Below are positions 43,563 to 52,571 of a stretch of DNA of 64,000 nucleotides, piece by piece. This stretch comes from Arthrobacter sp. PAMC 25486. Lineage in GTDB: Bacteria > Actinomycetota > Actinomycetes > Actinomycetales > Micrococcaceae. The stretch covers positions 2,936,439-3,000,438 of the forward strand of contig NZ_CP007595.1 in the NCBI RefSeq assembly GCF_000785535.1. The letters are read 5' to 3'. Each line of letters opens with the position of its first letter. Within the stretch, counting starts at the first letter, position 1. The translations under genes and the position numbers were made by a program. Below the pieces are notes generated by a model. That model saw only the letters and a program-made list of their open reading frames with translations. It was not told the origin of the DNA and did not search any database.

Positions 43563-43581
43563 TAAGGTTACCGTTACCTAA
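43563..43581. promoter_or_regulatory. DtxR/IdeR iron box
   Basis: TAAGGTTACCGTTACCTAA; its reverse complement fits the 19-bp DtxR/IdeR consensus (TTAGGT...ACCTTA) at nearly all defined positions. It lies 15 bp before the heme oxygenase start and over the likely -10/+1, so iron-loaded repressor would block transcription. Confidence 0.8.
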
Positions 43582-43595
43582 TCATGGAGTTACTC

Positions 43596-44291
43596 ATGTC
43601 CGCACCCGCAGTTGAATCCGTAGTGTCCGAAATTCCCGCCGCCTTGTCGCAGGAGCTCAAGAGCCACACCGCAGCAGCACACATGGCCGCTGAAGACTCC
43701 ACGTTTGTGGCGGAGCTGATGGGTGGCTCCCTGGATGCGCCGGCATTGGTAAGCCTGCTGGACCAGAGCCTCATCATTTACCGGGCACTGGAAACAGCGC
43801 TGGCAGCCCACACAGACCATCCCCAGCTGGGGGGATTCATCGACCCGAAGCTGGCGCGCGTCGCTGCCTTGGAAGCGGACATGGCCTACCACCACGGCGA
43901 GGATTGGGAAGCGCAACTTGCCGACGGCCGCATCGTGATCGTGCCCGCCACCCTCGCCTACGCCGACGTCCTGTCCACCATGGGCCGCGAATCCATCGAG
44001 TTCCTGCTGGCCCACCACTACGTGCGCTACCTGGGTGACCTCTCCGGCGGCCTGATCATCCAGCGCATGGTCCAGCGCCACTACGGCATCGCCAGCGAAG
44101 GCCTGAACTTCTACGCGTTCGATGAGATCACCAAACCCAAGCCGTATAAGGACGCCTACCGCGAACTCCTTGACAGCACCGATTTCAGCCGCGTGCAGAA
44201 GGACAACATCCTGAACTTTGCGGCCGAGTCCTTTGAGCTTAACCGCGCCGTCTTCGTCGATCTCGACGCCGCACGCAAGGCCGCTGCCTAG
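43596..44291 (+). CDS. hmuO: Heme oxygenase, HmuO type
   Basis: 231 residues from ATG 43596 behind GGAG. Opens heme to biliverdin, CO and ferrous iron. All-helical family with the proximal heme ligand His29 in SHTAAAHMAAED and the distal-helix motif YLGDLSGGLIIQR. A cytosolic iron-scavenging enzyme. A DtxR/IdeR box and two palindromic operators in the promoter imply induction by iron shortage plus a second signal. No heme uptake genes lie in the window. Confidence 0.95.
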   Translation: MSAPAVESVVSEIPAALSQELKSHTAAAHMAAEDSTFVAELMGGSLDAPALVSLLDQSLIIYRALETALAAHTDHPQLGGFIDPKLARVAALEADMAYHHGEDWEAQLADGRIVIVPATLAYADVLSTMGRESIEFLLAHHYVRYLGDLSGGLIIQRMVQRHYGIASEGLNFYAFDEITKPKPYKDAYRELLDSTDFSRVQKDNILNFAAESFELNRAVFVDLDAARKAAA

Positions 44292-44328
44292 CCGGTATTT
44301 CGGCGGCTGACCACCCGTAAAGCCAAGA

Positions 44329-44358
44329 ACGACGGCGGAACCCAAGTTCCGCCGTCGT
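44329..44358 (+). terminator. Hairpin terminator after heme oxygenase
   Basis: A perfect 13-bp stem (44329-44341 with 44346-44358) and a CCAA loop, 38 nt after the stop. The stem AACGACGGCGGAAC resembles the rlmN terminator. The right arm is also the first element of the tandem repeat that follows. Confidence 0.75.
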
Positions 44359-44620
44359 ACCCCAACCGCTCCCAGACCTCGCAAGCTCGGCCCGGGGCCC
44401 TCGCCGTCGTTCCCCAACCGCTCCCAGACCTCGCAAGCTCGGCCCGGGGCCCTCGCCGTCGTTCCCCAACCGCTCCCAGACCTCGCAAGCTCGGCCCGGG
44501 GCCCTCGCGGTCGTGGGCCCGGAACTGCTGCGGGACCTCGCAAGCTCGGCCCGGGGCCCTCGCGGTCGTGGGCCCAGAACCGCTGCGGGACCTCGCCGTC
44601 GTGGGCCCAAAAAACCGCGG
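44351..44620. repeat. Tandem array of 52-55-bp units
   Basis: Three near-identical 52-bp units (44351-44402, 44403-44454, 44455-44506), one 55-bp variant (44507-44561) and a partial fifth (44562-44594), then remnants to about 44620. All full units share the core ACCTCGCAAGCTCGGCCC plus GGGGCCCTCGC. The segment between cores differs between the first three and the fourth. Located between convergent hmuO and a DUF2079 gene, with no reading frame of its own. Confidence 0.85.
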
Positions 44621-44643
44621 GAGCGTTCAGGGCTATTGATTGA

Positions 44644-46086
44644 CTACTTTTGCCGGGCCACCTGGTAGCGGGAATCGGCAAATACGGTTTCATAGCGGGT
44701 GCCGGGGAAACGCTGTTGCGCCTCCGCAGCCGCGGCGGTGGGGGCAAGGCCGGGGCGGGCCGAAACGTCGATGAGCACATACTGCGGTGGCGGGTTTTCA
44801 TTGCCGATCCAGTAAACCTCCGAGCGGTCAACGAGGTAGCTCATGAGGGAAATGTCGGTCTCAACTGTGACCCCGTCGGGCACTGCGGCGAGGGCGTTTT
44901 CCGAGGAAGCCACCGTGGTGAGGGGGAAGTGCCGTGAAGGATCAAGGAGGCTTCCCAATGCGTACTGGCTGCTCAGCACCACCGAAATGAGCAGGATTCC
45001 GGCACCCAGAAGTCGCCGTAAACGGGCTGAGTCAAGGACCCTCCGGCGGGACAGGGCATCGATGGCGGCGGCAAAAACAACTGGCATGAGCACGGCACTA
45101 TACTGCCAATCCTGACCCCAGTAGACGGGCAACTCGGACAGGAAACGCCACGCCAAAGTTGGTAGAACTATCAAGGCCAGGGGTGAAAAAAGGCACAGCC
45201 CGGCCGTGATGGCCACCAGCAAAAGCACCGTGACAACCTTGTCAGGATAGAAAAATGAGAGCGGGTCGCTGAGCAGCCCGCCAATGTTGAGCTGGCTTTC
45301 ATAGGCCCATTGGGAGCCCGGATTCAAAGCCGGCAGGATCACCTTCGTGGTCAGCACGAACCAGCCAGCCCCCCACGCTGCAAGCCACAGGCCCGCGGTG
45401 GTGTGGACGCGAAACGCCATGACGAGGCCAATCGTCAGGACCGTCAGGCCCAGGTCCTCCTTGACGAACACCAGCAGGGCAGCCCAGATCCAGGCTGCGC
45501 GCCACCGCCCATCGAGTAGCGCCGTGAGCGAGAGCGCCAGCAGCGGCACGGCGAAGGCGATCTCATGGAACTGTGAGTCAACGGCCGATTGCAGGCCCCA
45601 GCTCAGTGCGTAGCCGATGCCGATGCAGACGCCGGTGAATCTGCCGAGCCGTTTGATGGCAAAGTGCGTGATGACCGCAACGGAAACGGCGAACAACACA
45701 TTTTGGACCACCAGCAGGGTGAACGCGTGGGGGAATACCTTGTAGATCGGGCCCAACACCACCAGCAACGGGTGGAAGTGATCGCCCAGGAGGTTGTAGC
45801 CCTCACCCTTCAGGCTCACGATGGGTGGCTGGAAGTTTGCATAGGCCTTGGCCAGTTGGGTGAAGATCCCCAGGTCCCAGGAACGAATGGTGAAGCTCTG
45901 CCATTGCAGCCACGAGAACAACGAATACAGCGCCAACGCCATGGCGCCCGCCAGTCCGGCAAGGCTAAGCGGCGATGCTGCTGCACGGCTGAGTGCGGCT
46001 GCACGTTGGAACGCGGCAGGCCAGCCGGGCCCGGAGGGGGCCGGCCCTGCTGATGCCTGGGGGTCGGGCTTCTGCACTGTGGTCAC
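44644..46086 (-). CDS. DUF2079 polytopic membrane protein
   Basis: 480 residues, about nine to ten membrane helices. RSWDLGIFTQLAKAYA, LLGDHFHPLLVVLGPIYK and DSQFHEIAFAVPLLAL identify DUF2079, a glycosyltransferase-like membrane family of unknown substrate (GT-C fold suspected). It ends next to the repeat array. It is divergent from the DUF456 gene. Confidence 0.85.
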   Translation of the reverse strand: MTTVQKPDPQASAGPAPSGPGWPAAFQRAAALSRAAASPLSLAGLAGAMALALYSLFSWLQWQSFTIRSWDLGIFTQLAKAYANFQPPIVSLKGEGYNLLGDHFHPLLVVLGPIYKVFPHAFTLLVVQNVLFAVSVAVITHFAIKRLGRFTGVCIGIGYALSWGLQSAVDSQFHEIAFAVPLLALSLTALLDGRWRAAWIWAALLVFVKEDLGLTVLTIGLVMAFRVHTTAGLWLAAWGAGWFVLTTKVILPALNPGSQWAYESQLNIGGLLSDPLSFFYPDKVVTVLLLVAITAGLCLFSPLALIVLPTLAWRFLSELPVYWGQDWQYSAVLMPVVFAAAIDALSRRRVLDSARLRRLLGAGILLISVVLSSQYALGSLLDPSRHFPLTTVASSENALAAVPDGVTVETDISLMSYLVDRSEVYWIGNENPPPQYVLIDVSARPGLAPTAAAAEAQQRFPGTRYETVFADSRYQVARQK

Positions 46087-46182
46087 AGGGAAAGTCTAGG
46101 CCGCAGGCCCGGCAGGGCTGACATTGAGAAAGCTGCGCCGCGGCGGTGCAGCCTCTTCGAGTGGAAGTGGCATCATTGCAGC

Positions 46183-46683
46183 ATGGATGCACAGATTATT
46201 TGGACCATTGTTTGCGGGTTGGCCATCATGGTCGGCGCAGTCGGCATCATCGTCCCGGTGCTGCCCGGCAGTATTTTGATTGGCATCAGCCTGCTGGTCT
46301 GGGCGCTGACGACGGGATCCACGTTGGGGTGGGTTGTCTTTGGTGTCGGCATTGTCTTTGTTGCCGCAGGCATGGCCTCCAGCGCAGTGCTGACCGGCCG
46401 GGCCATGAAGAAACAGTCCATTCCCGGCAGGTCGGTGGTTATTGGGCTGCTGCTGGGAATCGTTGGGTTCTTCGTGATCCCGGTGGTGGGGCTGCTGGTG
46501 GGCTTTGCCCTGGGCCTGTTTCTCTCCGAGCTCGCCCGGCAGAAGGATGCACGTGCAGCGGTGTCCTCGTCCATGGCCGCCATCAAGGCGACGGGATTGG
46601 GAATCCTTGCCGAATTTGGCTTCGCCTCGCTGGCTGCGGGGACGTGGGGACTTGGCGTCCTGATCCATTTCCTGAATCGCTAG
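46183..46683 (+). CDS. DUF456 membrane protein
   Basis: 166 residues with four hydrophobic helices. The glycine-rich pattern GIIVPVLPGSILIGISLLVWA and a helix around VVGLLVGFALGLFLSEL are DUF456. Function unknown. A weak 7-bp stem (46697-46703 with 46721-46727) after the stop may serve as terminator for it and the convergent neighbour. Confidence 0.85.
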   Translation: MDAQIIWTIVCGLAIMVGAVGIIVPVLPGSILIGISLLVWALTTGSTLGWVVFGVGIVFVAAGMASSAVLTGRAMKKQSIPGRSVVIGLLLGIVGFFVIPVVGLLVGFALGLFLSELARQKDARAAVSSSMAAIKATGLGILAEFGFASLAAGTWGLGVLIHFLNR

Positions 46684-46737
46684 ACATGAACGGGCCGGAG
46701 TCGTCCGAGGAACGCCCAAGCGACTCCATCACGAAAG

Positions 46738-47223
46738 CTAAGGCATCTCCATCACTACATTGATGCCCGCCATGCGGCCGCCACAACGTTCGTTGCCGGA
46801 GACGCGTGTCCAATTCAAGGCCGCTGACTCGGTTGCGAGTACCTTGCCGTTGTGGTCGTAAACACTGAAGTTGACCGCATTGGGCGGCTGCGCGCCAACG
46901 TTCAACAGCCAGGTTCCGTCCTTCTGCTGGGTCAGGGAGCGGGTGTTCTCCACTGAATGAAGGGCAGCAGCGGCCGCGGATGTGCCGGGCGCCACGGGCA
47001 CACACTCGGCACCGGAGCACGCACTGACTGCCGCGGCGTGGGTCATGCCGTTGAGGTTGCCTGCCAATGAGAGCGTGAGCTGGTTATCCCAGTTGGGGGA
47101 GGGACAGGCTCCGCCATCACGGTCGAGGACTATGGCCCCGATGACGAATGCCATGCAAAAGGCGGCGACCAGGGGAACCAAAACAAGTTCCACGCGACGG
47201 CGAGTTGTTGGAGCGGCAGACAT
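46738..47223 (-). CDS. Hypothetical secreted or membrane-anchored protein
   Basis: 161 residues. An uncleaved-looking membrane helix (about 11-33) follows a basic N-terminus, then an extracytoplasmic domain with five cysteines (ACPSPNW, SACSGAEC, ERCGG) that could form disulfides. No family recognised. Confidence 0.65.
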   Translation of the reverse strand: MSAAPTTRRRVELVLVPLVAAFCMAFVIGAIVLDRDGGACPSPNWDNQLTLSLAGNLNGMTHAAAVSACSGAECVPVAPGTSAAAAALHSVENTRSLTQQKDGTWLLNVGAQPPNAVNFSVYDHNGKVLATESAALNWTRVSGNERCGGRMAGINVVMEMP

Positions 47224-47348
47224 GCGCTCATGCTATCGAAGGATCCTGACTGTTTCCCGCAAGCCTTTCTGCTGCCAGGCAGCCCTCAAAACCGGCCGCG
47301 AAAGCCGCTGCGTCCAGGAAGAATACCAATCGCCATTAGGATCTGAAC

Positions 47349-47936
47349 ATGGCTTCCGAGATCTCCGCCCCATCCCAGCCGAGCTATCCCTTCAGTCACA
47401 ACGGCATCCGGCTGCGACCCGTCACCGAGGCAGATGCGCTGGCCGTGAATGCCTATAGGTCACTCGCCGAGGTTGCCCGCTATCTGCCGCACCCGCCCCA
47501 CACCATGGCCGACACCGTGCTGACCATGGCCTCGATGGCATCACAAAAGGAGCTGTCCACGCCCGGCCAGTGGCTTGATCTCGCGGTGGAGCATGGCAAT
47601 TCCGCGGAAGTCGTGGGTGAGGTGCTGCTGAAGTGGGATGTCGCCAATCCGCAGCGAGGAGAAATCGGGTTTGTTTTCAGCCCCAAGGTCCAGGGCCGGG
47701 GGATCGCCCATGCCGCCTGCGCCGCCGCCCTGAACATCGCCTTCAACCATTTCGGCTGGCACCGGGTGGAGGGGATTTGCGATGACAGGAATGAAAAGTC
47801 TGCCGCACTCATGACCCGTCTCGGAATGCGGCGTGAGGCAACGTTTGTGGAAGCGGACTGGAGCAAGGATGAATGGATCACCCTGCGCCACTACGCCATT
47901 CTCAACCGCGAATGGCCTGCCGAAGATGCGTCCTGA
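47349..47936 (+). CDS. GNAT-family N-acetyltransferase, RimJ-like
   Basis: 195 residues. The RimJ/RimL subgroup of GNAT: IRLRPVTEADALAVNAY at the start, the acetyl-CoA loop in SPKVQGRGIAHAACA, and the C-terminal RVEGICDDRNEKSAALMTRLGM. Transfers an acetyl group to an N-terminus or small amine; the target is unknown. The last 11 nt overlap the GntR regulator start. Confidence 0.88.
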   Translation: MASEISAPSQPSYPFSHNGIRLRPVTEADALAVNAYRSLAEVARYLPHPPHTMADTVLTMASMASQKELSTPGQWLDLAVEHGNSAEVVGEVLLKWDVANPQRGEIGFVFSPKVQGRGIAHAACAAALNIAFNHFGWHRVEGICDDRNEKSAALMTRLGMRREATFVEADWSKDEWITLRHYAILNREWPAEDAS

Positions 47937-48675
47937 GGTGAGCCAAAGGCAACCGCCACGTTCGACGTCGGCCCTGGGGAAAGGCGGGCACGTCACCGAA
48001 AGTGCGCCCACCCTCAAACGCGCCCATGCCGGCAAGGGGGCAGCGGATTGGCTGCGGGCGGCCATTTTGGGTGGTCAACTGCGGCCGGGGACGAAGCTGT
48101 CGGAGCAGTCACTCGGTGAGACGCTGGGCGTTTCGCGGAACACCCTGCGCGAGGCGTTTGCCGTGCTGGGTGCGGAGCGGATTGTCACGCGCATCCCCAA
48201 CAGGGGCGTTTTCGTGGCCCAGCCGTCGCGGGCTGATGTGCAGGAAATGTACCGGATTCGGTGCATCCTGGAGCCTGCGGCGTTGCTGCAGGAGCGCACG
48301 CCGGCGGCCGGGGCCACCATCGAGCCGGAGCTCGCCGCGGCGGTGCAGCAGGGCCTGGCTGCGCGCGAACGGCACGACGTGCCGGGAATGGCCGCGGCAA
48401 ACCAGCAATTTCATGCCCTGGTGGTGGCCCTGGCGGGGAGTTCGCGGTTGGACACCCTGATGGCTCATGTTCAGTCGGAGATGCGGCTGGTGTTTCATGC
48501 CATGGCCGCGGATCCCGCATTCCACGCACCCTTCAGCAGCCAAAATGCCGAGATTTTAGCCCTGTGGCGTCATGGCCAGCGTGCGCAGGCAGCAGCCAAT
48601 TTATCGAACTATCTCGCCGCCGCGCAGGAGCAGGTGCTGGCGGCCATGCCACATGAAAGCGGACGATTCTCATGA
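47926..48675 (+). CDS. GntR-family regulator, FCD subgroup
   Basis: 249 residues from ATG 47926, overlapping the acetyltransferase end; GTG 47938 is an alternative. A winged helix (LSEQSLGETLGVSRNTLREA) is followed by an FCD ligand domain with metal/ligand residues (MYRIRCILEPAAL, ANQQFHALVVALAG). FCD regulators often sense small carboxylates. Its stop overlaps the thioesterase start by ATGA; the D-lactate dehydrogenase nearby is a possible target. Confidence 0.9.
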   Translation: MRPEVSQRQPPRSTSALGKGGHVTESAPTLKRAHAGKGAADWLRAAILGGQLRPGTKLSEQSLGETLGVSRNTLREAFAVLGAERIVTRIPNRGVFVAQPSRADVQEMYRIRCILEPAALLQERTPAAGATIEPELAAAVQQGLAARERHDVPGMAAANQQFHALVVALAGSSRLDTLMAHVQSEMRLVFHAMAADPAFHAPFSSQNAEILALWRHGQRAQAAANLSNYLAAAQEQVLAAMPHESGRFS

Positions 48676-49163
48676 CCCAGCAACAGGACAAGCACGACGG
48701 CGGGACGCACCTCACGCTCCAGGTTCCCATGCGCTGGGGAGACATGGATGCCTACGGGCACATCAACAATGTGGAGGTGCTGCGCATCCTCGAGGAGGCC
48801 CGAGTGCACGCGTTTGGGCCACCGGCAGGGACGGGACTGCCGGGGGTGGAAGTGCCCCAGCCCATCTTCTCCGAGCTGGCTGCTGACGTGCAGGCATTGG
48901 TGGTCGAGCACCGGGTCAAGTACCTGACGCCGCTGAACTACCGCAACATCCCGGCCCGCGTGGAGCTCTGGATCAGTGCCGTGAAGGGTGCCAGCTTTAC
49001 CGTGGCCTACGCAATTTTTGATCCGGTCGACGAAACCAAGTGCGTCATCGCCGAGACGGTGCTGGCGTTCTTTCACGAACCGAGCGGCATCCTCGTGCGG
49101 CTAACAGCGGAGAAGAAGGCGCAATTGCTGCCACTGCGGGGACCGGCCAACTTCAAGGGGTGA
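48672..49163 (+). CDS. Acyl-CoA thioesterase, 4HBT hotdog
   Basis: 163 residues. MRWGDMDAYGHINNVEVLRILEEAR is the 4-hydroxybenzoyl-CoA thioesterase signature with the catalytic Asp in GDMDAYGH. Hydrolyses an acyl-CoA in the cytosol. It overlaps the GntR gene by ATGA. Its 3' end overlaps the tail of the truncated rraA frame on the other strand. Confidence 0.9.
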   Translation: MTQQQDKHDGGTHLTLQVPMRWGDMDAYGHINNVEVLRILEEARVHAFGPPAGTGLPGVEVPQPIFSELAADVQALVVEHRVKYLTPLNYRNIPARVELWISAVKGASFTVAYAIFDPVDETKCVIAETVLAFFHEPSGILVRLTAEKKAQLLPLRGPANFKG

Positions 49164-49439
49164 TCCCGGGGCGAAAGCGCGGCTACTGTCCACCGCAGAC
49201 TGGGCGATCATGTCCCCCATCAGCGCGGTTAGCCGTGAACCGCCGTCGTCGACCAGCAGGACGGCGCCCCGGCCGGGCGTCGTCAGCGTTGCCTTCACCA
49301 GTCCGTTGCCGCCCAGGCATTGAATGGTGCGGGCCGGCCCGCTGAAGGTCGCAATCGCGCCAAAGTCCCGAAACTGCACCGAAACGGAGGCCAGTTCGGG
49401 GCCGTGCAAGTCATAAAGGTCTGCAGTGGCGATGCTCAT
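49101..49439 (-). pseudogene. RraA-family gene, C-terminal half missing
   Basis: From ATG 49439 (GGGAG ribosome site) the protein follows RraA/HMG-aldolase-like sequence for about 78 residues: DLYDLHGPELASVSVQFRDFG, IQCLGGNGLVK, LVDDGGSRLTALMGDM and IAQSAV. It then becomes unrelated sequence that overlaps the thioesterase gene and stops at 49101. Family proteins are about 160 residues, and the second half of the active site is lost. It looks like a deletion joined to the thioesterase. Confidence 0.7.
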
Positions 49440-49574
49440 GGTGCTCCCAACGCTGGAGATGATGTTTGGCCCAGCATAAAGTGAAATACTCGTGGAACGC
49501 GAGAGCGCAAGCCAGCGGACGCACCATTGATGGCATTCCGCCTCGATGGGCCAGGGGAATGCAAAGGGGCAAAA

Positions 49575-52460
49575 ATGTCGGCGCAGACAGGCGTGGATGA
49601 CGGAATCTCGGCAGCATTGAGTGGCGTGGTGCGCCAGGAAATTGCTGCGGCCATGGGACGCCCGGAACAGACCCGCACGGGCGCCCTTGACCGCCATGCC
49701 AATGCCCACGATGCCTCGCACTTCCTGCTGATCCCGCAGGCCGTGGCCGTCCCCGCAAACGCCGCAGAAGTGGGCGCGCTCATGAGGATCAGCGCCGCCC
49801 GCGGACTGCCCCTGACCCTGCGCTCCGGCGGCACAAGCCTGAGCGGACAGGCCGTCAGCGGAGGACTGCTGGTGGATGTGCGCAAGAACTTCCGTGCCAT
49901 TGACGTGCTCGACGGCGGGGCACGGGTCCGCGTGCAACCGGGGGTTACGGTGCGGGAGCTGAATGCGAGGCTGCTGCGCTTTGGCAGGAAGTTTGGACCC
50001 GACCCGGCCAGCGAAGCGGCATGCACGATTGGCGGCGTCGTGGCCAACAACTCCTCCGGCATGGCGTGCGGCACCACCGACAACGCCTACCGCACGCTGG
50101 AATCACTGACCCTGGTGCTGCCCAGCGGCACTGTCATCGACACCGGCGCCCCAGATGCCTCGGCACGCCTGCGCGCCCTGGAGCCCGAACTGTTCAAGGG
50201 CCTGGGTGAACTGGCCGAGAGGGTGCGCAGCAATCCGGTCTCCCGTGCCACCGTTGAGGCGCAGTTCGCCATGAAGAACACCATGGGCTACGGACTGAAC
50301 TCGCTGCTGGACTTCGAGGACCCCGTGGACATCCTGGCCCACCTGGTCATCGGCAGCGAAGGCACGCTGGGGTTCGTGGCGGAGGCCGTGTTCCGGACGG
50401 TGCCGCGGCTGGCCCATGCCACATCCGGGCTGCTGGTGTTTAAAAATCTCGAAGCCGCCAACACGGCCCTGCCCGCCCTGGTGGATAGCGGCGCCGCAAC
50501 CATTGAGCTCATGGACTCGCTCTCGCTCAAGGTGGGACAGCGGCTCACACAGGTGCCCGGCGTCGTGCGTGGATTGCATGTTGAGCAGCAGGCGGCGCTG
50601 CTGGTGGAATACCAAAGCGGTGACCCGAACGAACTGGCAGGGCACCACGCCCAGGCTGTGGCGCTTGCCGGAACGCTGGGGCTGGACGAGCCGGCCGAGT
50701 TCAGCTCGGATGCCTTGGTCCGGGCTGAGCTGTGGCACCTGCGCAAGGGCCTGTACACGTCGGTGGCCGGGGCGCGCCCGCAGGGCACCACCGCACTGTT
50801 GGAGGACGTGGTGGTTCCGGTGCCCGCACTGGCCCGGACCTGCCTGGAGTTGAACACCCTCTTTAATAAGTACAGTTATGCTAATTCCGTCATTTTTGGG
50901 CACGCCAAGGACGGCAATATCCACTTCATGCTCACCGACAAGTTCGCCAGCAAGGACGAGCTGGACCGCTACTCGGCCTTCACCGAGGACATGGTGGATG
51001 TGGTGCTCGGCGAAGGCGGCTCGCTCAAGGCCGAGCACGGCACTGGCCGTGTCATGGCACCATTTGTGCGCCGCCAGTACGGCGCTGAGCTGTACGCGGT
51101 GATGCGCCGCATTAAGGAGCTATGCGACCCCGCCGGCATGCTCAATCCGGGCGTCATTCTCGACGAGGATCCTGTAGCGCATCTGCGCCATATCAAGGCG
51201 GCGCCGCCGGAGGTCGACCCGGAAGTGGACCGCTGCGTCTCCTGCGGCTACTGCGAACCCGTGTGCCCCAGCAAGAACCTGACGCTGACCCCGCGCCAGC
51301 GCATTGTCACGCTGCGCGACATGGAGGCGGCCCGCCACGACGGCAACACGGCCCTGGCGGAGGAGCTCGCCAAGGACTACGACTACGCCGGCGTTGACAC
51401 CTGCGCAGTGGATGGCATGTGCCAGACCGCCTGCCCCGTGGACATCAACACCGGCACATTGGTCAAACACCTGCGCACCAAGGCTGCCGGCAAGATTGAA
51501 AACGGCGTGTGGGGGACGGCCGCCAAGCATTGGGGCGCCGTCACCCAGGGGGCCGGGCTGGCACTGGGCGTCGCCGCGAAGGTGCCGGCCGCCGTCGTGC
51601 AGCCGGCAAACAAGCTGGGACGAAAGATCCTTGGTGCGGACACGCTGCCGCTGTACTCCTCCGAACTGCCTGCGGGAGGTGCGGCTCGACGGCGGCCCGC
51701 ACCTTTGGAGGAGCCGGCGGCCGTGTATTTCCCCGCCTGCGTGAACGTGATGTTCGGGCCTGCGGAGGCCGGCTCGGCCGGTGTGCAGGCGAGTTTTGAG
51801 CAGCTGTGTGCGGCCGCCGGGGTGGAACTGCTGGTGCCGGAGGGCATTTCCGATGCCTGCTGCGGGACGCCGTGGTCGTCGAAGGGCATGGCCGCCGGCT
51901 TGGCGCAGATGCATGAACGGACACTGAAGCTGCTGCGCGAGGCTACGCGCGACGGCGAGCTGGACGTCATTTGCGACGCCTCCAGTTGCACCGAGGGTTT
52001 GCTGCACACGATCGAAAGCGAAGTCCTGGCGGTCGGGCAGAGGCCGTTGCGGGTGGTGGATGCGGTGGAGTTCACGGCGGAGAAGCTGCTGCCGCTGCTG
52101 GGCGGGGGCTGGGAGAAATTGGAGTCGATGGCACTGCACCCCACGTGCTCGTCGGTTCGCATGGGCCTGAACCCCGCCCTGGTTCAGGTGGCGGAGGCGG
52201 CGGCGGATTCCGTGCAGGTGCCGGACAACTGGGGCTGCTGCGGCTTTGCCGGGGACCGCGGCATGCTGCACCCGGAACTCACGGCCTCAGCCACGGCTGC
52301 ACAGGCCGGGGATGTAGCGGCGATGGACGCAATCGTGCATGCCTCCTGCAACAGGACCTGCGAACTTGGCATGACACGGGCCACGGGGCAGGACTACCGG
52401 CATGTGCTGGAAATCCTTGCCGACGCCGTTTCCGCCCCGGTTCGCGTAACAGGAGGGTAA
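49575..52460 (+). CDS. D-lactate dehydrogenase-type fusion: FAD oxidase + Fe-S/CCG domain
   Basis: 961 residues from ATG 49575 (AAAGGGG upstream). Order: FAD_binding_4 (about 40-230, RSGGTSLSGQAV, ASEAACTIGGVVANNSSGM), FAD-oxidase C domain (to about 535, IFGHAKDGNIHFM), two 4Fe-4S sites (CVSCGYCEPVC and CAVDGMCQTAC), then GlpC-like CCG domains (DACCGTPW and NWGCCGFAGDRG). GlcD/GlpC fusions oxidise D-lactate or D-2-hydroxy acids and pass electrons to quinone. Likely a membrane-associated D-lactate or D-2-hydroxyglutarate dehydrogenase. It is transcribed alone, divergent from the rraA relic. Confidence 0.9.
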   Translation: MSAQTGVDDGISAALSGVVRQEIAAAMGRPEQTRTGALDRHANAHDASHFLLIPQAVAVPANAAEVGALMRISAARGLPLTLRSGGTSLSGQAVSGGLLVDVRKNFRAIDVLDGGARVRVQPGVTVRELNARLLRFGRKFGPDPASEAACTIGGVVANNSSGMACGTTDNAYRTLESLTLVLPSGTVIDTGAPDASARLRALEPELFKGLGELAERVRSNPVSRATVEAQFAMKNTMGYGLNSLLDFEDPVDILAHLVIGSEGTLGFVAEAVFRTVPRLAHATSGLLVFKNLEAANTALPALVDSGAATIELMDSLSLKVGQRLTQVPGVVRGLHVEQQAALLVEYQSGDPNELAGHHAQAVALAGTLGLDEPAEFSSDALVRAELWHLRKGLYTSVAGARPQGTTALLEDVVVPVPALARTCLELNTLFNKYSYANSVIFGHAKDGNIHFMLTDKFASKDELDRYSAFTEDMVDVVLGEGGSLKAEHGTGRVMAPFVRRQYGAELYAVMRRIKELCDPAGMLNPGVILDEDPVAHLRHIKAAPPEVDPEVDRCVSCGYCEPVCPSKNLTLTPRQRIVTLRDMEAARHDGNTALAEELAKDYDYAGVDTCAVDGMCQTACPVDINTGTLVKHLRTKAAGKIENGVWGTAAKHWGAVTQGAGLALGVAAKVPAAVVQPANKLGRKILGADTLPLYSSELPAGGAARRRPAPLEEPAAVYFPACVNVMFGPAEAGSAGVQASFEQLCAAAGVELLVPEGISDACCGTPWSSKGMAAGLAQMHERTLKLLREATRDGELDVICDASSCTEGLLHTIESEVLAVGQRPLRVVDAVEFTAEKLLPLLGGGWEKLESMALHPTCSSVRMGLNPALVQVAEAAADSVQVPDNWGCCGFAGDRGMLHPELTASATAAQAGDVAAMDAIVHASCNRTCELGMTRATGQDYRHVLEILADAVSAPVRVTGG

Positions 52461-52571
52461 GTTCGCGCACGTTTAGGCCTAAACACGGGCAGTTGTGGCT
52501 AAAGTAGGGGACAAGATATGGCGTCAGTACGCAATGTGCTGGTGTTTCGAAGCAAGCAAAGGATGAAACAA

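Noticed and set aside
44351..44620. Possible CRISPR array
   Set aside because: Units are 52-55 bp with the supposed spacers nearly identical in three of four copies, and no cas genes are present. It is a tandem repeat.
43590..44831. 413-codon minus-strand frame through the repeat array
   Set aside because: Repetitive translation comes from the tandem DNA repeats and antisense hmuO; no start signal.
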